A stretch of 29,672 bases of DNA from UBA7887 sp964408735 (GTDB lineage Bacteria; Pseudomonadota; Alphaproteobacteria; UBA7887): assembly GCA_964408735.1 (NCBI GenBank), contig CAYPAX010000057.1, forward strand, positions 1 to 29,672, written 5' to 3'. The position numbers and the translations under genes were made by a program. The notes under the pieces were generated by a model. That model was given only the letters and a program-made list of their open reading frames with translations. It was not told the DNA's origin and did not search any database. Each line of letters begins with the position of its first letter. The stretch's first letter is position 1. This document shows positions 18,414 to 25,922 of the stretch, piece after piece.

Positions 18414-19388
18414 TCAGTGATAGCACACAGCCTTTGCCGCCTCGGCCACATCCTCGGCGCTCGGCAGTGTTAGGCGTTCGAGATTGGCGGCATAGGGCAT
18501 GGGAATATCGGCGCCGCTGACCCGGCGTACCGGCGCATCGAGATGGTCGAAGGCACGCTCCATCACCTGGGTCGCGATCTCGGCGCCGATGCCTGCGGTC
18601 GGCCAGCCATCTTCCACCGTCACCAGACGATTGGTCTTCATGACCGATGTCACGACCGTGTCGATATCGAGGGGACGCAGGGTACGCAAATCGATGATAT
18701 CGGCGGTGATATTGCCGGCCAGGCCTTCCGCCGCCTCCAGTGCCAGTTCGACCCCGCGGCCGTAGGAGACGATGGTGACGTCCTCGCCCTCGCGGAGCGT
18801 ATTGGCAACGCCGATAGGGGTCACATACTCGTCGTCCGGAATCTCGAACTCGCGGCCATAAAGCAGCTCGTTTTCGAGAAAGATCACCGGGTTCGGCTCG
18901 CGAATGGCGGCTTTCAACATGCCCTTGGCATCGGCCGCGGAATAGGGCGCCATGACCACGAGGCCAGGCACGTGGGCATACCAGGCGGCGAAGTCCTGGC
19001 TGTGCTGGGCGGCAACCCGGGATGCCGCGCCGTTGGGCCCGCGGAATACGATGGGGCACGAGACCAGGCCGCCCGACATATAACGCGTCTTGGCCGCCGA
19101 ATTGATGACCTGGTCGATGGCCTGCATGGCGAAGTTGAAGGTCATGAACTCGACCACGGGGCGCAAGCCCAAGAAGGCGGCGCCGACGCCGATGCCGGCA
19201 AATCCAGCCTCGGTAATCGGCGTATCGACGACGCGCCGCGCGCCGAACTCCGCCAGCAGGCCCTGGCTGACCTTGTAAGCGCCCTCGTATTGCGCCACTT
19301 CCTCACCCATCAGGAAAACATCGCCGTCGCGGCGCATCTCCTCGGCCATGGCATCACGCAAGGCCTCGCGCACGGTGCACATCGCCAT
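18414..19388 (-). CDS. pdhB: Pyruvate dehydrogenase E1 beta subunit
   Basis: The 324-residue transketolase-type subunit pairs with PdhA to form the TPP-dependent E1 that decarboxylates pyruvate and acetylates the E2 lipoyl group. Family blocks include FLMGEEVAQYEGAYKVSQGL near residue 25, DTPITEAGFAGIGVGAA, and the C-terminal VTVEDGWPTAGIGAEIA and PVRRVSGADIPMPYA. Many alphaproteobacterial PdhB proteins carry an extra N-terminal lipoyl domain; this one starts directly at the E1-beta fold (CTVREALRDAM). GGAGGG at 19396-19401 lies about nine bases before the ATG and overlaps the end of pdhA, three bases separating the genes. Confidence 0.96.
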   Translation of the reverse strand: MAMCTVREALRDAMAEEMRRDGDVFLMGEEVAQYEGAYKVSQGLLAEFGARRVVDTPITEAGFAGIGVGAAFLGLRPVVEFMTFNFAMQAIDQVINSAAKTRYMSGGLVSCPIVFRGPNGAASRVAAQHSQDFAAWYAHVPGLVVMAPYSAADAKGMLKAAIREPNPVIFLENELLYGREFEIPDDEYVTPIGVANTLREGEDVTIVSYGRGVELALEAAEGLAGNITADIIDLRTLRPLDIDTVVTSVMKTNRLVTVEDGWPTAGIGAEIATQVMERAFDHLDAPVRRVSGADIPMPYAANLERLTLPSAEDVAEAAKAVCYH

Positions 19389-19391
19389 GGC

Positions 19392-20402
19392 TCAGCCCTC
19401 CCGCAGGATGTCTGTGGCGAGCGTAGCCGGGTCCGGTTCGGGGCTGGCCTGGGCGAACTCGGCGGCCTCGGCCACGATGCCGCGGACCTCCTTGTCGGTG
19501 GCCTTGAGATCAGCTTCGTCGACGCCGTGGTCGTCGATCAGACGGCGTTTCATCTGCTCGATCGGGTCACGGCCTTCGCGCATGTCCTGGACTTCCTCCT
19601 TGGAGCGGTACTTGGCCGGGTCCGACATGGAATGCCCGCGATAGCGATAGGTCTTCATCTCGACGATCATCGGCCCGTTGCCGGCACGCACGTAGGACAC
19701 CGCCTCCAGCGCAGCATCGCGCACCGCCAGCACGTCCATGCCATCGCAGGCGATGCCGGGGATGCCGTAGCTTTCGCCGTGCCTCTGGAACTCGGTCTCA
19801 GCCGTCGATCGCGTCACCGCCGTGCCCATGGCGTACTGATTGTTCTCGATGACGTAGACCACAGGCAGCTTCCACACCGCCGCCATGTTGTAGGCCTCGT
19901 GCACCTGGCCCTGGTTGGCCGCACCGTCGCCGAAATAGGTCAGGCAGACGCGGTCGCTTTCGCGGTATTTCAAGGCAAAAGCCAAGCCGGTGCCGAGCGG
20001 CACCTGGGCGCCGACGATGCCGTGACCGCCCCAAAAGCCGTCATCGGGCGAGAACATGTGCATCGAGCCGCCCTTGCCCTTGGAGACACCGGTGCCACGC
20101 CCCGTCAGCTCAGCCAGGACCCGCTTCGGATCGGCGCCGCGGGCGATGGCATGGGCATGGCAGCGATAGCTGGTGATCACATGGTCTTCCGGCCCGATCG
20201 CCTGTTCGGCGCCGACGACGACGGCTTCCTGGCCGATATACAGGTGACAAAAACCGCCGATCAGACCCATGCCATACAGTTGTCCTGCCTTTTCCTCGAA
20301 GCGGCGGACCATCAGCATGTCGCGATAGTAGGTGAACAGGGTCTCGCGATCCGTTGCGGCCTCTGCTGCCGCGAGTTTCGGCTTCGATTTTGGCGCTGCC
20401 AT
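19392..20402 (-). CDS. pdhA: Pyruvate dehydrogenase E1 alpha subunit
   Basis: The 336-residue subunit holds the TPP-binding motif, from FGDGAANQGQVHEAYNMAA to the asparagines of VIENNQYAMGT (158-193). The regulatory-loop serine region of E1-alpha is present as YRGHSMSDPAKYR. A short Ala/Lys-rich N-terminal tail (1-18) is like that of other alphaproteobacterial PdhA. The ATG at 20402 has a GGGAAG-type site upstream. The 92-base space before it, larger than elsewhere in this strand's run, holds a candidate promoter and two hairpins, so pdhA may begin its own transcript even though the upstream gene divIC points the same way. Confidence 0.96.
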   Translation of the reverse strand: MAAPKSKPKLAAAEAATDRETLFTYYRDMLMVRRFEEKAGQLYGMGLIGGFCHLYIGQEAVVVGAEQAIGPEDHVITSYRCHAHAIARGADPKRVLAELTGRGTGVSKGKGGSMHMFSPDDGFWGGHGIVGAQVPLGTGLAFALKYRESDRVCLTYFGDGAANQGQVHEAYNMAAVWKLPVVYVIENNQYAMGTAVTRSTAETEFQRHGESYGIPGIACDGMDVLAVRDAALEAVSYVRAGNGPMIVEMKTYRYRGHSMSDPAKYRSKEEVQDMREGRDPIEQMKRRLIDDHGVDEADLKATDKEVRGIVAEAAEFAQASPEPDPATLATDILREG

Positions 20403-20420
20403 TCCACTTCCCGGTTATTG

Positions 20421-20436
20421 GTGCGGCTCGCCGCAC
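20421..20436 (-). other. GC hairpin in the pdhA leader
   Basis: GTGCGG and CCGCAC form a perfect six-pair stem closed by a four-base loop, 18 bases upstream of the pdhA ATG. It would sit in the 5' leader of a transcript from the candidate promoter at 20455-20483. No U run follows on the minus strand. Function unknown. Confidence 0.35.
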
Positions 20437-20454
20437 GATGCTCGCATGGAGCCG

Positions 20455-20483
20455 AAAATAGTGGTTGGCCGGCGTTGCGGCAA
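20455..20483 (-). promoter_or_regulatory. Candidate sigma-70-type promoter for pdhA
   Basis: On the minus strand TTGCCG (20478-20483) and TATTTT (20455-20460) are separated by exactly 17 bases, each matching four of six consensus positions. A start near 20448 would give a leader of about 46 bases. The -35 overlaps a possible CGGCA/TGCCG hairpin just after the divIC stop. Assignment is by pattern and position only. Confidence 0.35.
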
Positions 20484-20494
20484 GCGTGCCGGGT

Positions 20495-20833
20495 TTATGG
20501 TTGTCCGGGTTCCTCCAACACCAGCAGATCCTCGCGCTGGCCAAGGTTGAGCACGGCGCCGGCTCGTTCCTCGAGCAAGTCCGGGTCAACGCCCTCGGGA
20601 CGCAGCATGACCACCCGATTCTCCAACTGCTGTCGCTCTTCCCTGACCTCGGCGACCTGCTTGGCCAGCTTTGCGATATCTTCCTCGAGGCGCATCCAGG
20701 CAAGTATGCCGCGTTGGCCGTGTACCATGTGATAGCCGAGGTAAAGCGCGGTGGCGATCAATAGCGCAGGCATCGCGGCGCGGCGCATTCGCCGCCCCGA
20801 GGCCGTGCGACCTTTGCCGCGCCCTTTTGCCAT
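20495..20833 (-). CDS. FtsB/DivIC-family septum formation initiator
   Basis: The 112-residue single-pass protein has a basic N terminus (KGRGKGRTASGRRMRR), one membrane segment (about 20-37) and a coiled coil (about 47-77: LEEDIAKLAKQVAEVREERQQLENRV), followed by a short conserved PEGVDPDLLEERAG tail. This is the FtsB/DivIC layout; such proteins link FtsQ and FtsL in the divisome. The ATG at 20833 shares a base with the eno stop (TGATG) and gives the expected length; the frame is open further into eno without a better start. Position between eno and pdhA is typical of alphaproteobacteria. Sequence identity in the family is low, so the name rests on architecture and neighbours. Confidence 0.88.
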   Translation of the reverse strand: MAKGRGKGRTASGRRMRRAAMPALLIATALYLGYHMVHGQRGILAWMRLEEDIAKLAKQVAEVREERQQLENRVVMLRPEGVDPDLLEERAGAVLNLGQREDLLVLEEPGQP

Positions 20834-22113
20834 CAAATCCCTTTGAAAGCGCCACGCCCGGCATAACGCGCCGCAGCGCCGAGCCGCTCCTCGATGCGCA
20901 GGAGCTGATTGTATTTTGCCAGCCGGTCGCTGCGCGACAGCGAGCCGGTCTTGATCTGCCCGCAATTGGTCGCCACCGCGAGATCGGCAATGGTGGTGTC
21001 TTCCGTCTCGCCCGAACGGTGCGAGAGCACGGCGCGGTAGCCGGCCCGATGGGCGGTCTCCACGGCCTCCAGGGTCTCGCTCAAAGTGCCGATCTGGTTG
21101 ACCTTGATGAGAATCGCGTTGGCCGCGCCCTGCTCGATGCCCTGACGCAGACGGGTCGGATTGGTCACGAAAAGATCGTCGCCCACCAGCTGCACTTTAT
21201 CGCCAAGCGCTCCGGTCAGACCGACCCAGCCATCCCAATCGTCTTCGTCGAGCGGATCCTCGATCGAGACGATGGGATAGGTCTTGGCCAAGTCGCCGTA
21301 ATAGGCGCTCATCGCAGCGGCATCGAGGGTCCTACCCTCGCCCGCCAGATCGTATTTCCCATCCTGGTGAAACTCGCTGGCGGCCGAATCGAGCGCGAAG
21401 GCAATGTCCTCGCCCGGCCGATAGCCGGCCGCCTCGATGGCCTGCAAAGCGTAATCCAGCGCTTCGGCGTTGCTGCCGAGATTCGGCGCGAAGCCGCCCT
21501 CGTCGCCGACGGCGGTCATGTGGCCAGCCTTGGCGAGCAATCTAGCCAAGGCGTGAAAGACCTCTGCCCCCCAGCGGACCGCTTCGGCGAGGCTCGGCGC
21601 GCCCAAGGGCACGATCATGAACTCCTGCAAATCCAGGGAGTTGTCGGCATGGGCGCCGCCATTGACGATGTTCATCAGGGGTACCGGCAGGGTATGGGCG
21701 AAACTGCCGCCGACATAGGCATAGAGCGGCAGCCGCGCATCAGCCGCCGCCGCTTTTGCGGTCGCCAGGCTGACACCCAAAAGGGCGTTGGCGCCGAGTC
21801 GGCTCTTGTCTTCTGTGCCATCCAGGCTCACCAGAAGGTGGTCGATGGCGACCTGGTCCTCGGCGTCGCGCCCCGACAGGGCGTCAAATATCTCGCCGTT
21901 TACCCCTGCCACTGCATTGCGCACGCCCTTGCCGCCATAGCGGTTGGCGTCACCGTCGCGCAGCTCCACCGCCTCGTATTTGCCGGTCGAAGCGCCTGAG
22001 GGAACCGCCGCCATGGCGATGGTACCGCTTTCCAGCTCAACCTCGACCTCGACCGTCGGGTTGCCGCGACTGTCCAGGATCTCACGTCCGCGGATGTCGA
22101 TAATGGCGGTCAT
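20833..22113 (-). CDS. eno: Enolase
   Basis: The 426-residue cytosolic enzyme interconverts 2-phosphoglycerate and phosphoenolpyruvate. It begins MTAIIDIRGREILDSRGNPT and contains the substrate-loop PSGASTGKYEAVELRD, the acid in VGDEGGFAPN, metal ligands in SIEDPLDEDDW and LVGDDLFVTN, the catalytic lysine in ILIKVNQIGTLSET and the signature SHRSGETEDT. Length is standard. The start overlaps the kdsA stop as ATGA, with AAGAGG at 22122-22127 as ribosome site. Just upstream, the 3' end of kdsA is unusually AT-rich, which may keep this start accessible. Confidence 0.98.
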   Translation of the reverse strand: MTAIIDIRGREILDSRGNPTVEVEVELESGTIAMAAVPSGASTGKYEAVELRDGDANRYGGKGVRNAVAGVNGEIFDALSGRDAEDQVAIDHLLVSLDGTEDKSRLGANALLGVSLATAKAAAADARLPLYAYVGGSFAHTLPVPLMNIVNGGAHADNSLDLQEFMIVPLGAPSLAEAVRWGAEVFHALARLLAKAGHMTAVGDEGGFAPNLGSNAEALDYALQAIEAAGYRPGEDIAFALDSAASEFHQDGKYDLAGEGRTLDAAAMSAYYGDLAKTYPIVSIEDPLDEDDWDGWVGLTGALGDKVQLVGDDLFVTNPTRLRQGIEQGAANAILIKVNQIGTLSETLEAVETAHRAGYRAVLSHRSGETEDTTIADLAVATNCGQIKTGSLSRSDRLAKYNQLLRIEERLGAAARYAGRGAFKGI

Positions 22114-22946
22114 GCAGCGTGCCTCTTGGCCACGCCATCAAGTTCAATCAACATTTCAAGAAGCTCTTTCATCTCTTTTAATGGTAGCATATTTGACCCG
22201 TCGCTCGGGGCCTTGTCCGGGTCTTCGTGGGTTTCCATGAAGACCATGGCGACACCCACCGCCACGGCCGCCCGCGCCAGCACGGGAACGAACTCCCGCT
22301 GGCCGCCGCTGCTGCCGCCAAGCCCGCCGGGCTGCTGTACCGAGTGGGTGGCGTCGAAGACGACGGGATAGCCGGTATCGGCCAAAGCCGGCAGGGCGCG
22401 CATGTCCGAGACCAGGGTGTTGTAGCCGAAGCTGGCGCCGCGCTCGGTGAGCATAATACGGTGGCAATCGGACTCCTCGAGCTTGCGCACCACGTTGACC
22501 ATGTCCCAGGGCGCCAGAAACTGCCCCTTCTTCACGTTTACCACGCGGCCGGTGGCGGCGGCGGCGATCAGGAGATCGGTCTGGCGGCAGAGAAAAGCGG
22601 GGATTTGCAGCACGTCCACGGCCTCGGCCACGGCAGCGCATTGGCCCGGCTCGTGCACATCGGTGAGCACCGGACAGCCATAGGTCTGGCGCAACTCGGC
22701 AAAGATCGGCAGGCTGGCGTCGAGCCCGAGCCCGCGTTGCGCACCGAGACTGGTGCGGTTGGCCTTGTCGAACGAGGTCTTGTAGACGACGCCGATATCG
22801 AGATCCTTGCCCAGCTCGACAAGGGCGCCGCACATGTCGTGGGCATGCTGGCGGCTTTCAAGCTGGCATGGCCCCGCGATCAGCGCCAGTGGCAGGTCGT
22901 TGCCAATGCGAAACTTGCCGATCTCGATGTGCGTTTGAGCGGTCAT
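22110..22946 (-). CDS. kdsA: 3-deoxy-8-phosphooctulonate (KDO-8-P) synthase
   Basis: The 278-residue enzyme condenses phosphoenolpyruvate with arabinose 5-phosphate to make the KDO unit of lipopolysaccharide, so the host is an LPS-bearing Gram-negative. Blocks include IAGPCQLESRQHA (23-35), YKTSFDKANRTS, CPVLTDVHEPGQC, VNVKKGQFLAPWDM and FDATHSVQQPGG. A cysteine at residue 27, where the E. coli enzyme has asparagine, suggests the metal-dependent class. The ATG at 22946 shares a base with the pyrG stop and is preferred over the GTG one codon earlier. Residues 250-269 use strongly AT-ending codons unlike the rest of the gene. Confidence 0.96.
   Translation of the reverse strand: MTAQTHIEIGKFRIGNDLPLALIAGPCQLESRQHAHDMCGALVELGKDLDIGVVYKTSFDKANRTSLGAQRGLGLDASLPIFAELRQTYGCPVLTDVHEPGQCAAVAEAVDVLQIPAFLCRQTDLLIAAAATGRVVNVKKGQFLAPWDMVNVVRKLEESDCHRIMLTERGASFGYNTLVSDMRALPALADTGYPVVFDATHSVQQPGGLGGSSGGQREFVPVLARAAVAVGVAMVFMETHEDPDKAPSDGSNMLPLKEMKELLEMLIELDGVAKRHAA
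22141..22200 (-). other. AT-rich codon island at the 3' end of kdsA
   Basis: By count only 21 of these 60 bases are G or C, in a window that is otherwise clearly GC-rich. In the kdsA frame 13 of the 17 codons with a synonymous choice end in A or T (TTA, CTA, CTT, AAA, GAA, ATT and similar), while codons on both sides return to G/C endings. It ends 27 bases before the eno start codon. I infer a nucleic-acid-level role or a recent recombination patch. Confidence 0.6.
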
Positions 22947-24574
22947 CACACGAGTCGGGACTGCTCGACCGCTGCGGCGACGAACGACGCGAACAAGGGA
23001 TGCGGATCGAAAGGCTTCGAGCGCAGCTCGGGATGAAACTGCACGCCGATGAACCAGGGATGGCCGTCGAGCTCGACCGTCTCCGGCAGGCGGCCATCGG
23101 GCGACATGCCGGCAAAGTGCATGCCCGCCTTCAGCAATTGCTCGCGATAGCGCACATTGACTTCGTAGCGGTGACGGTGACGCTCGCTGACCGGGTGGCC
23201 ATTATAGATCTTGGCGATCTTGGTGCCCTCTTCCAAAACCGCCTCGTAGGCGCCGAGGCGCATGGTGCCGCCGAGATCGTCGGCGTCGCTGCGGGTCTCG
23301 ATCATACCGTCGCGCAGCCATTCGCTCATCAGGCCCACCACCGGATCTTCGCAGGGGCCGAATTCGGTCGAAGACGCGCCAGGCAGGTCGGCGAGATTGC
23401 GCGCCGTCTCGATGACCGCCAGCTGCATGCCGAAACAGATGCCGAAGAACGGCACTTTGCGCTCGCGGGCGAAAGTGACCGCGGCCATCTTGCCGAGCAC
23501 GCCGCGCTCGCCAAAGCCGCCCGGCACGAGAATGCCGTTGACGTCCTCCAGGCTTTGCACGAAGCCTTCGGACTCGAAGATTTCGGAATCGATCCAATCC
23601 AGGTGGACGCGGACATTCTGGGCGATACCGCCATGGGTGAGCGCTTCTGTGAGCGACTTGTAGGCGTCCTGCAAGCCCATATACTTGCCCACCACGGCGA
23701 TGGTCACTTCGCCTTCCGGGCCCTTGGCGCGGGCGACGACCCGCTGCCAGGCGCTGAGATCGGGCTCGTTTTCGGCCTTGATGCCGAACTTGGCATAGAC
23801 CTGGGTGTCGAGCCCAGCCTCGTGATAGGTGATCGGCACTTCATAGATGTTGCCGACATCGATGGCCGGGATCACCGCTTCCTCGCCGACATTGCAGAAC
23901 AGCGCGATCTTGCGACGCTCGCCGAGGGGGATCTCGCGGTCGCTGCGGCAGATCAGGATATCCGGCTGGATGCCGATGCTGCGTAGCTCCTTGACCGAAT
24001 GCTGGGTCGGCTTGGTCTTCAGCTCACCAGCGGACGGGATGTAGGGCACCAGCGTCAGGTGGATATAGAGCACGCGCTCGCGCCCGAGCTCCCAGCCCAC
24101 CTGGCGGATGGCCTCGAAGAACGGCAGGCCCTCGATATCGCCGACGGTGCCGCCGATCTCGCAGAGCACGAAATCCGCATCTTCGGTATCGGCAACGACG
24201 AAGCGTTTTATCTCGTCCGTGACATGGGGAATCACCTGCACCGTGCCGCCGAGATAGTCGCCGCGGCGCTCCTTGGCCAGCACCTCGGAATAGATGCGCC
24301 CGGCCGTGACGTTGTCGCTCTTGCGCGCCGGCACGCCGGTGAAGCGCTCGTAATGGCCGAGGTCGAGATCGGTCTCGGCGCCATCGTCCGTGACGTAGAC
24401 CTCGCCGTGCTGATAGGGGCTCATGGTGCCCGGATCGACGTTGAGATAGGGGTCGAGCTTGCGCAGGCGAACCTTGAATCCGCGTGCCTGCAGCAAGGCG
24501 CCGAGCGATGCCGAAGCCAAGCCTTTTCCGAGCGAGGAAACCACGCCGCCGGTAACGAAAATGAACCGCGTCAT
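22946..24574 (-). CDS. pyrG: CTP synthase
   Basis: The 542-residue enzyme aminates UTP to CTP using glutamine. The synthetase domain opens with FIFVTGGVVSSLGKGLASAS and includes DPYLNVDPGTMSPYQHGEV and CEIGGTVGDIEG. The class I glutaminase domain has its nucleophile in FGICFGMQLA (about residue 380) and its histidine-glutamate pair in GVQFHPEL near the C terminus. Length is standard. A 78-base gap with a strong inverted repeat separates it from secG; the start has AGGG ten bases upstream. The stop overlaps the kdsA start. Confidence 0.98.
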   Translation of the reverse strand: MTRFIFVTGGVVSSLGKGLASASLGALLQARGFKVRLRKLDPYLNVDPGTMSPYQHGEVYVTDDGAETDLDLGHYERFTGVPARKSDNVTAGRIYSEVLAKERRGDYLGGTVQVIPHVTDEIKRFVVADTEDADFVLCEIGGTVGDIEGLPFFEAIRQVGWELGRERVLYIHLTLVPYIPSAGELKTKPTQHSVKELRSIGIQPDILICRSDREIPLGERRKIALFCNVGEEAVIPAIDVGNIYEVPITYHEAGLDTQVYAKFGIKAENEPDLSAWQRVVARAKGPEGEVTIAVVGKYMGLQDAYKSLTEALTHGGIAQNVRVHLDWIDSEIFESEGFVQSLEDVNGILVPGGFGERGVLGKMAAVTFARERKVPFFGICFGMQLAVIETARNLADLPGASSTEFGPCEDPVVGLMSEWLRDGMIETRSDADDLGGTMRLGAYEAVLEEGTKIAKIYNGHPVSERHRHRYEVNVRYREQLLKAGMHFAGMSPDGRLPETVELDGHPWFIGVQFHPELRSKPFDPHPLFASFVAAAVEQSRLV

Positions 24575-24604
24575 GGGCGTTTACCCTAATGCCTCGCGAC
24601 GGAC

Positions 24605-24631
24605 CCGGCCAAGGCAAAAGCGCTTGGCCGG
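24605..24631 (-). other. Strong inverted repeat between secG and pyrG
   Basis: Arms 24605-24613 and 24623-24631 are perfectly complementary over nine bases (CCGGCCAAG/CTTGGCCGG) around a nine-base loop, which can itself pair at two G-C positions. On the minus strand it begins 21 bases after the secG stop and ends 30 bases before the pyrG start. No U tract follows. It may be a partial terminator, an mRNA-stabilising hairpin or a processing site. Confidence 0.5.
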
Positions 24632-24652
24632 CAAGTCCTTAGCGGCAAAGGC

Positions 24653-24988
24653 TTATTCGTCGACCGGAACGGTCGGGCCCTGATCCGCCGGCGGCAGAGC
24701 CGGCATGGTCGATTCGGCGGCCGGCGGCTCGCCGGCATCGAGAATCGACGTCGGCGCGCTGGTACCGGAGTTCATGATCGCCAGCAACATGCTGGTGCCC
24801 ATGAAGCAGGCCGCCAGGATGCCGGTCGTGCGGGTGAGCAGATTGGCCGACTGACGCCCACTCATGACACCGCCGAACGAGCCGCCGCCGAGCCCGCCAA
24901 GAGCACCGCCGTCGCTGCGTTGCAACAGTACCGTGACCACCAGGGCGATGGCGATCAGCACGTGAATCACCAGGATCACCGCGGTCAT
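24653..24988 (-). CDS. secG: Preprotein translocase subunit SecG
   Basis: The 111-residue inner-membrane protein assists SecYEG-mediated export. Two hydrophobic segments (about 3-22 and 55-72) flank the conserved glycine-rich turn, seen as LLQRSDGGALGGLGGGSFGG (21-40), followed by SGRQSANLLTRTTGILA. The C-terminal Pro/Ala-rich, acidic tail (about 76-111) is common in alphaproteobacterial SecG. AGAGGTGA just before the ATG is a strong ribosome site. It lies 30 bases after tpiA, the conserved tpiA-secG-pyrG order. Confidence 0.95.
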   Translation of the reverse strand: MTAVILVIHVLIAIALVVTVLLQRSDGGALGGLGGGSFGGVMSGRQSANLLTRTTGILAACFMGTSMLLAIMNSGTSAPTSILDAGEPPAAESTMPALPPADQGPTVPVDE

Positions 24989-25018
24989 TGTCTCACCTCT
25001 TTCACTATTCGCGGGCCG

Positions 25019-25771
25019 TCATACAGCCTCAGCCGCGCTTTGACAAATGGCCCAGAAGTCATCCGCCTTCAAGGCCGCGCCGCCGATCAGCCCGCCATCG
25101 ACATCGGGATGCGCAAAAAGCTCCGCCGCATTGCCCGGTTTGACCGAGCCGCCATAGAGCAATCGCGTCCCCGGCCCATCGATGCCGGCGATGGCGGATA
25201 GACTGTTCCGCAAGTGCTGGTGAACCTCCGCGACATCCTCCGGGCTGGCTGTGCGCCCGGTACCGATCGCCCATACCGGCTCATAGGCGACGACCAGGCC
25301 GGGCGCGCTATCGGGCACGGATTCGGCCAGCTGCTGGCCGACCACGGCAAGCGCCCTGCCGGCATCGCGCTCGGCTTCGGTCTCGCCGACGCAGATGATG
25401 GGCGCCAGGCCCGCTGCCACGGCCGCCTCCGCCTTGGCGCGCACCAGGGCGCTGCTTTCGCCGTGGTCGTGGCGGCGCTCGGAATGGCCGAGTATGACCA
25501 GCTTGCAGCCGGCGTCGGCCAGCATGGGCGCGGCGATGTCGCCGGTGTGGGCGCCATGGGTCGCCGTGGCGCAGTCCTGGCCGCCGAGCAGCAGCGGCGA
25601 GCCTTGAATCGCCGCGGCCACCGTGGTCAGCAAGGTGGCAGGCGGGCACAGCGCCACATCGCAGCCATCATCGGCGCGCGCGCGCACCGCGCTCGCCAAG
25701 GCGCTGCCGTCGGCCCGCAGGCCGTTCATTTTCCAATTGCCGGCCACCAGGGGCCGTCTGGTCGTCGCCAT
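25019..25771 (-). CDS. tpiA: Triosephosphate isomerase
   Basis: The 250-residue TIM-barrel enzyme interconverts dihydroxyacetone phosphate and glyceraldehyde 3-phosphate. It shows the catalytic lysine in AGNWKMNG (10-17), the histidine in ILGHSERR, the catalytic glutamate in VVAYEPVWAIGTG and the phosphate-binding LYGGSVKPGNA. Length is standard. AAGGAG (25778-25783 complement) lies six bases before the ATG. It heads the long minus-strand run and is divergent from ppiD across 151 bases; I could not identify a convincing promoter for it there. Confidence 0.97.
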   Translation of the reverse strand: MATTRRPLVAGNWKMNGLRADGSALASAVRARADDGCDVALCPPATLLTTVAAAIQGSPLLLGGQDCATATHGAHTGDIAAPMLADAGCKLVILGHSERRHDHGESSALVRAKAEAAVAAGLAPIICVGETEAERDAGRALAVVGQQLAESVPDSAPGLVVAYEPVWAIGTGRTASPEDVAEVHQHLRNSLSAIAGIDGPGTRLLYGGSVKPGNAAELFAHPDVDGGLIGGAALKADDFWAICQSAAEAV

Positions 25772-25835
25772 CGTCTGCTCCTTGCCGTTTCGCGGATGGA
25801 TTTAGCACACTCGAACGCCGCAGCCGAGATGCCTG

Positions 25836-25864
25836 TTGCCGCTGTACCACGCCACTCCTATGAT
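25836..25864 (+). promoter_or_regulatory. Candidate sigma-70-type promoter for ppiD-trpE
   Basis: TTGCCG (25836-25841) and TATGAT (25859-25864) are separated by exactly 17 bases; the -10 matches five of six consensus positions and the -35 four. A start near 25871 would leave a leader of about 50 bases before the ppiD ATG. It lies in the 151-base divergent space between tpiA and ppiD. Confidence 0.45.
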
Positions 25865-25922
25865 GCGCCGCGTTTTCCCTGAGGCAACAACGATTGAGCG
25901 CTTAGGCGCGAGGGCTTGCGGC

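Noticed and set aside
18543..20732. 729-codon plus-strand open frame opposite pdhB, pdhA and divIC
   Set aside because: It crosses gene boundaries of three well-supported opposite-strand genes and shows no motif; treated as a shadow.
22947..22949. GTG start for kdsA one codon before the ATG
   Set aside because: The ATG at 22946 overlaps the pyrG stop in the usual TGATG form and is the stronger initiator.
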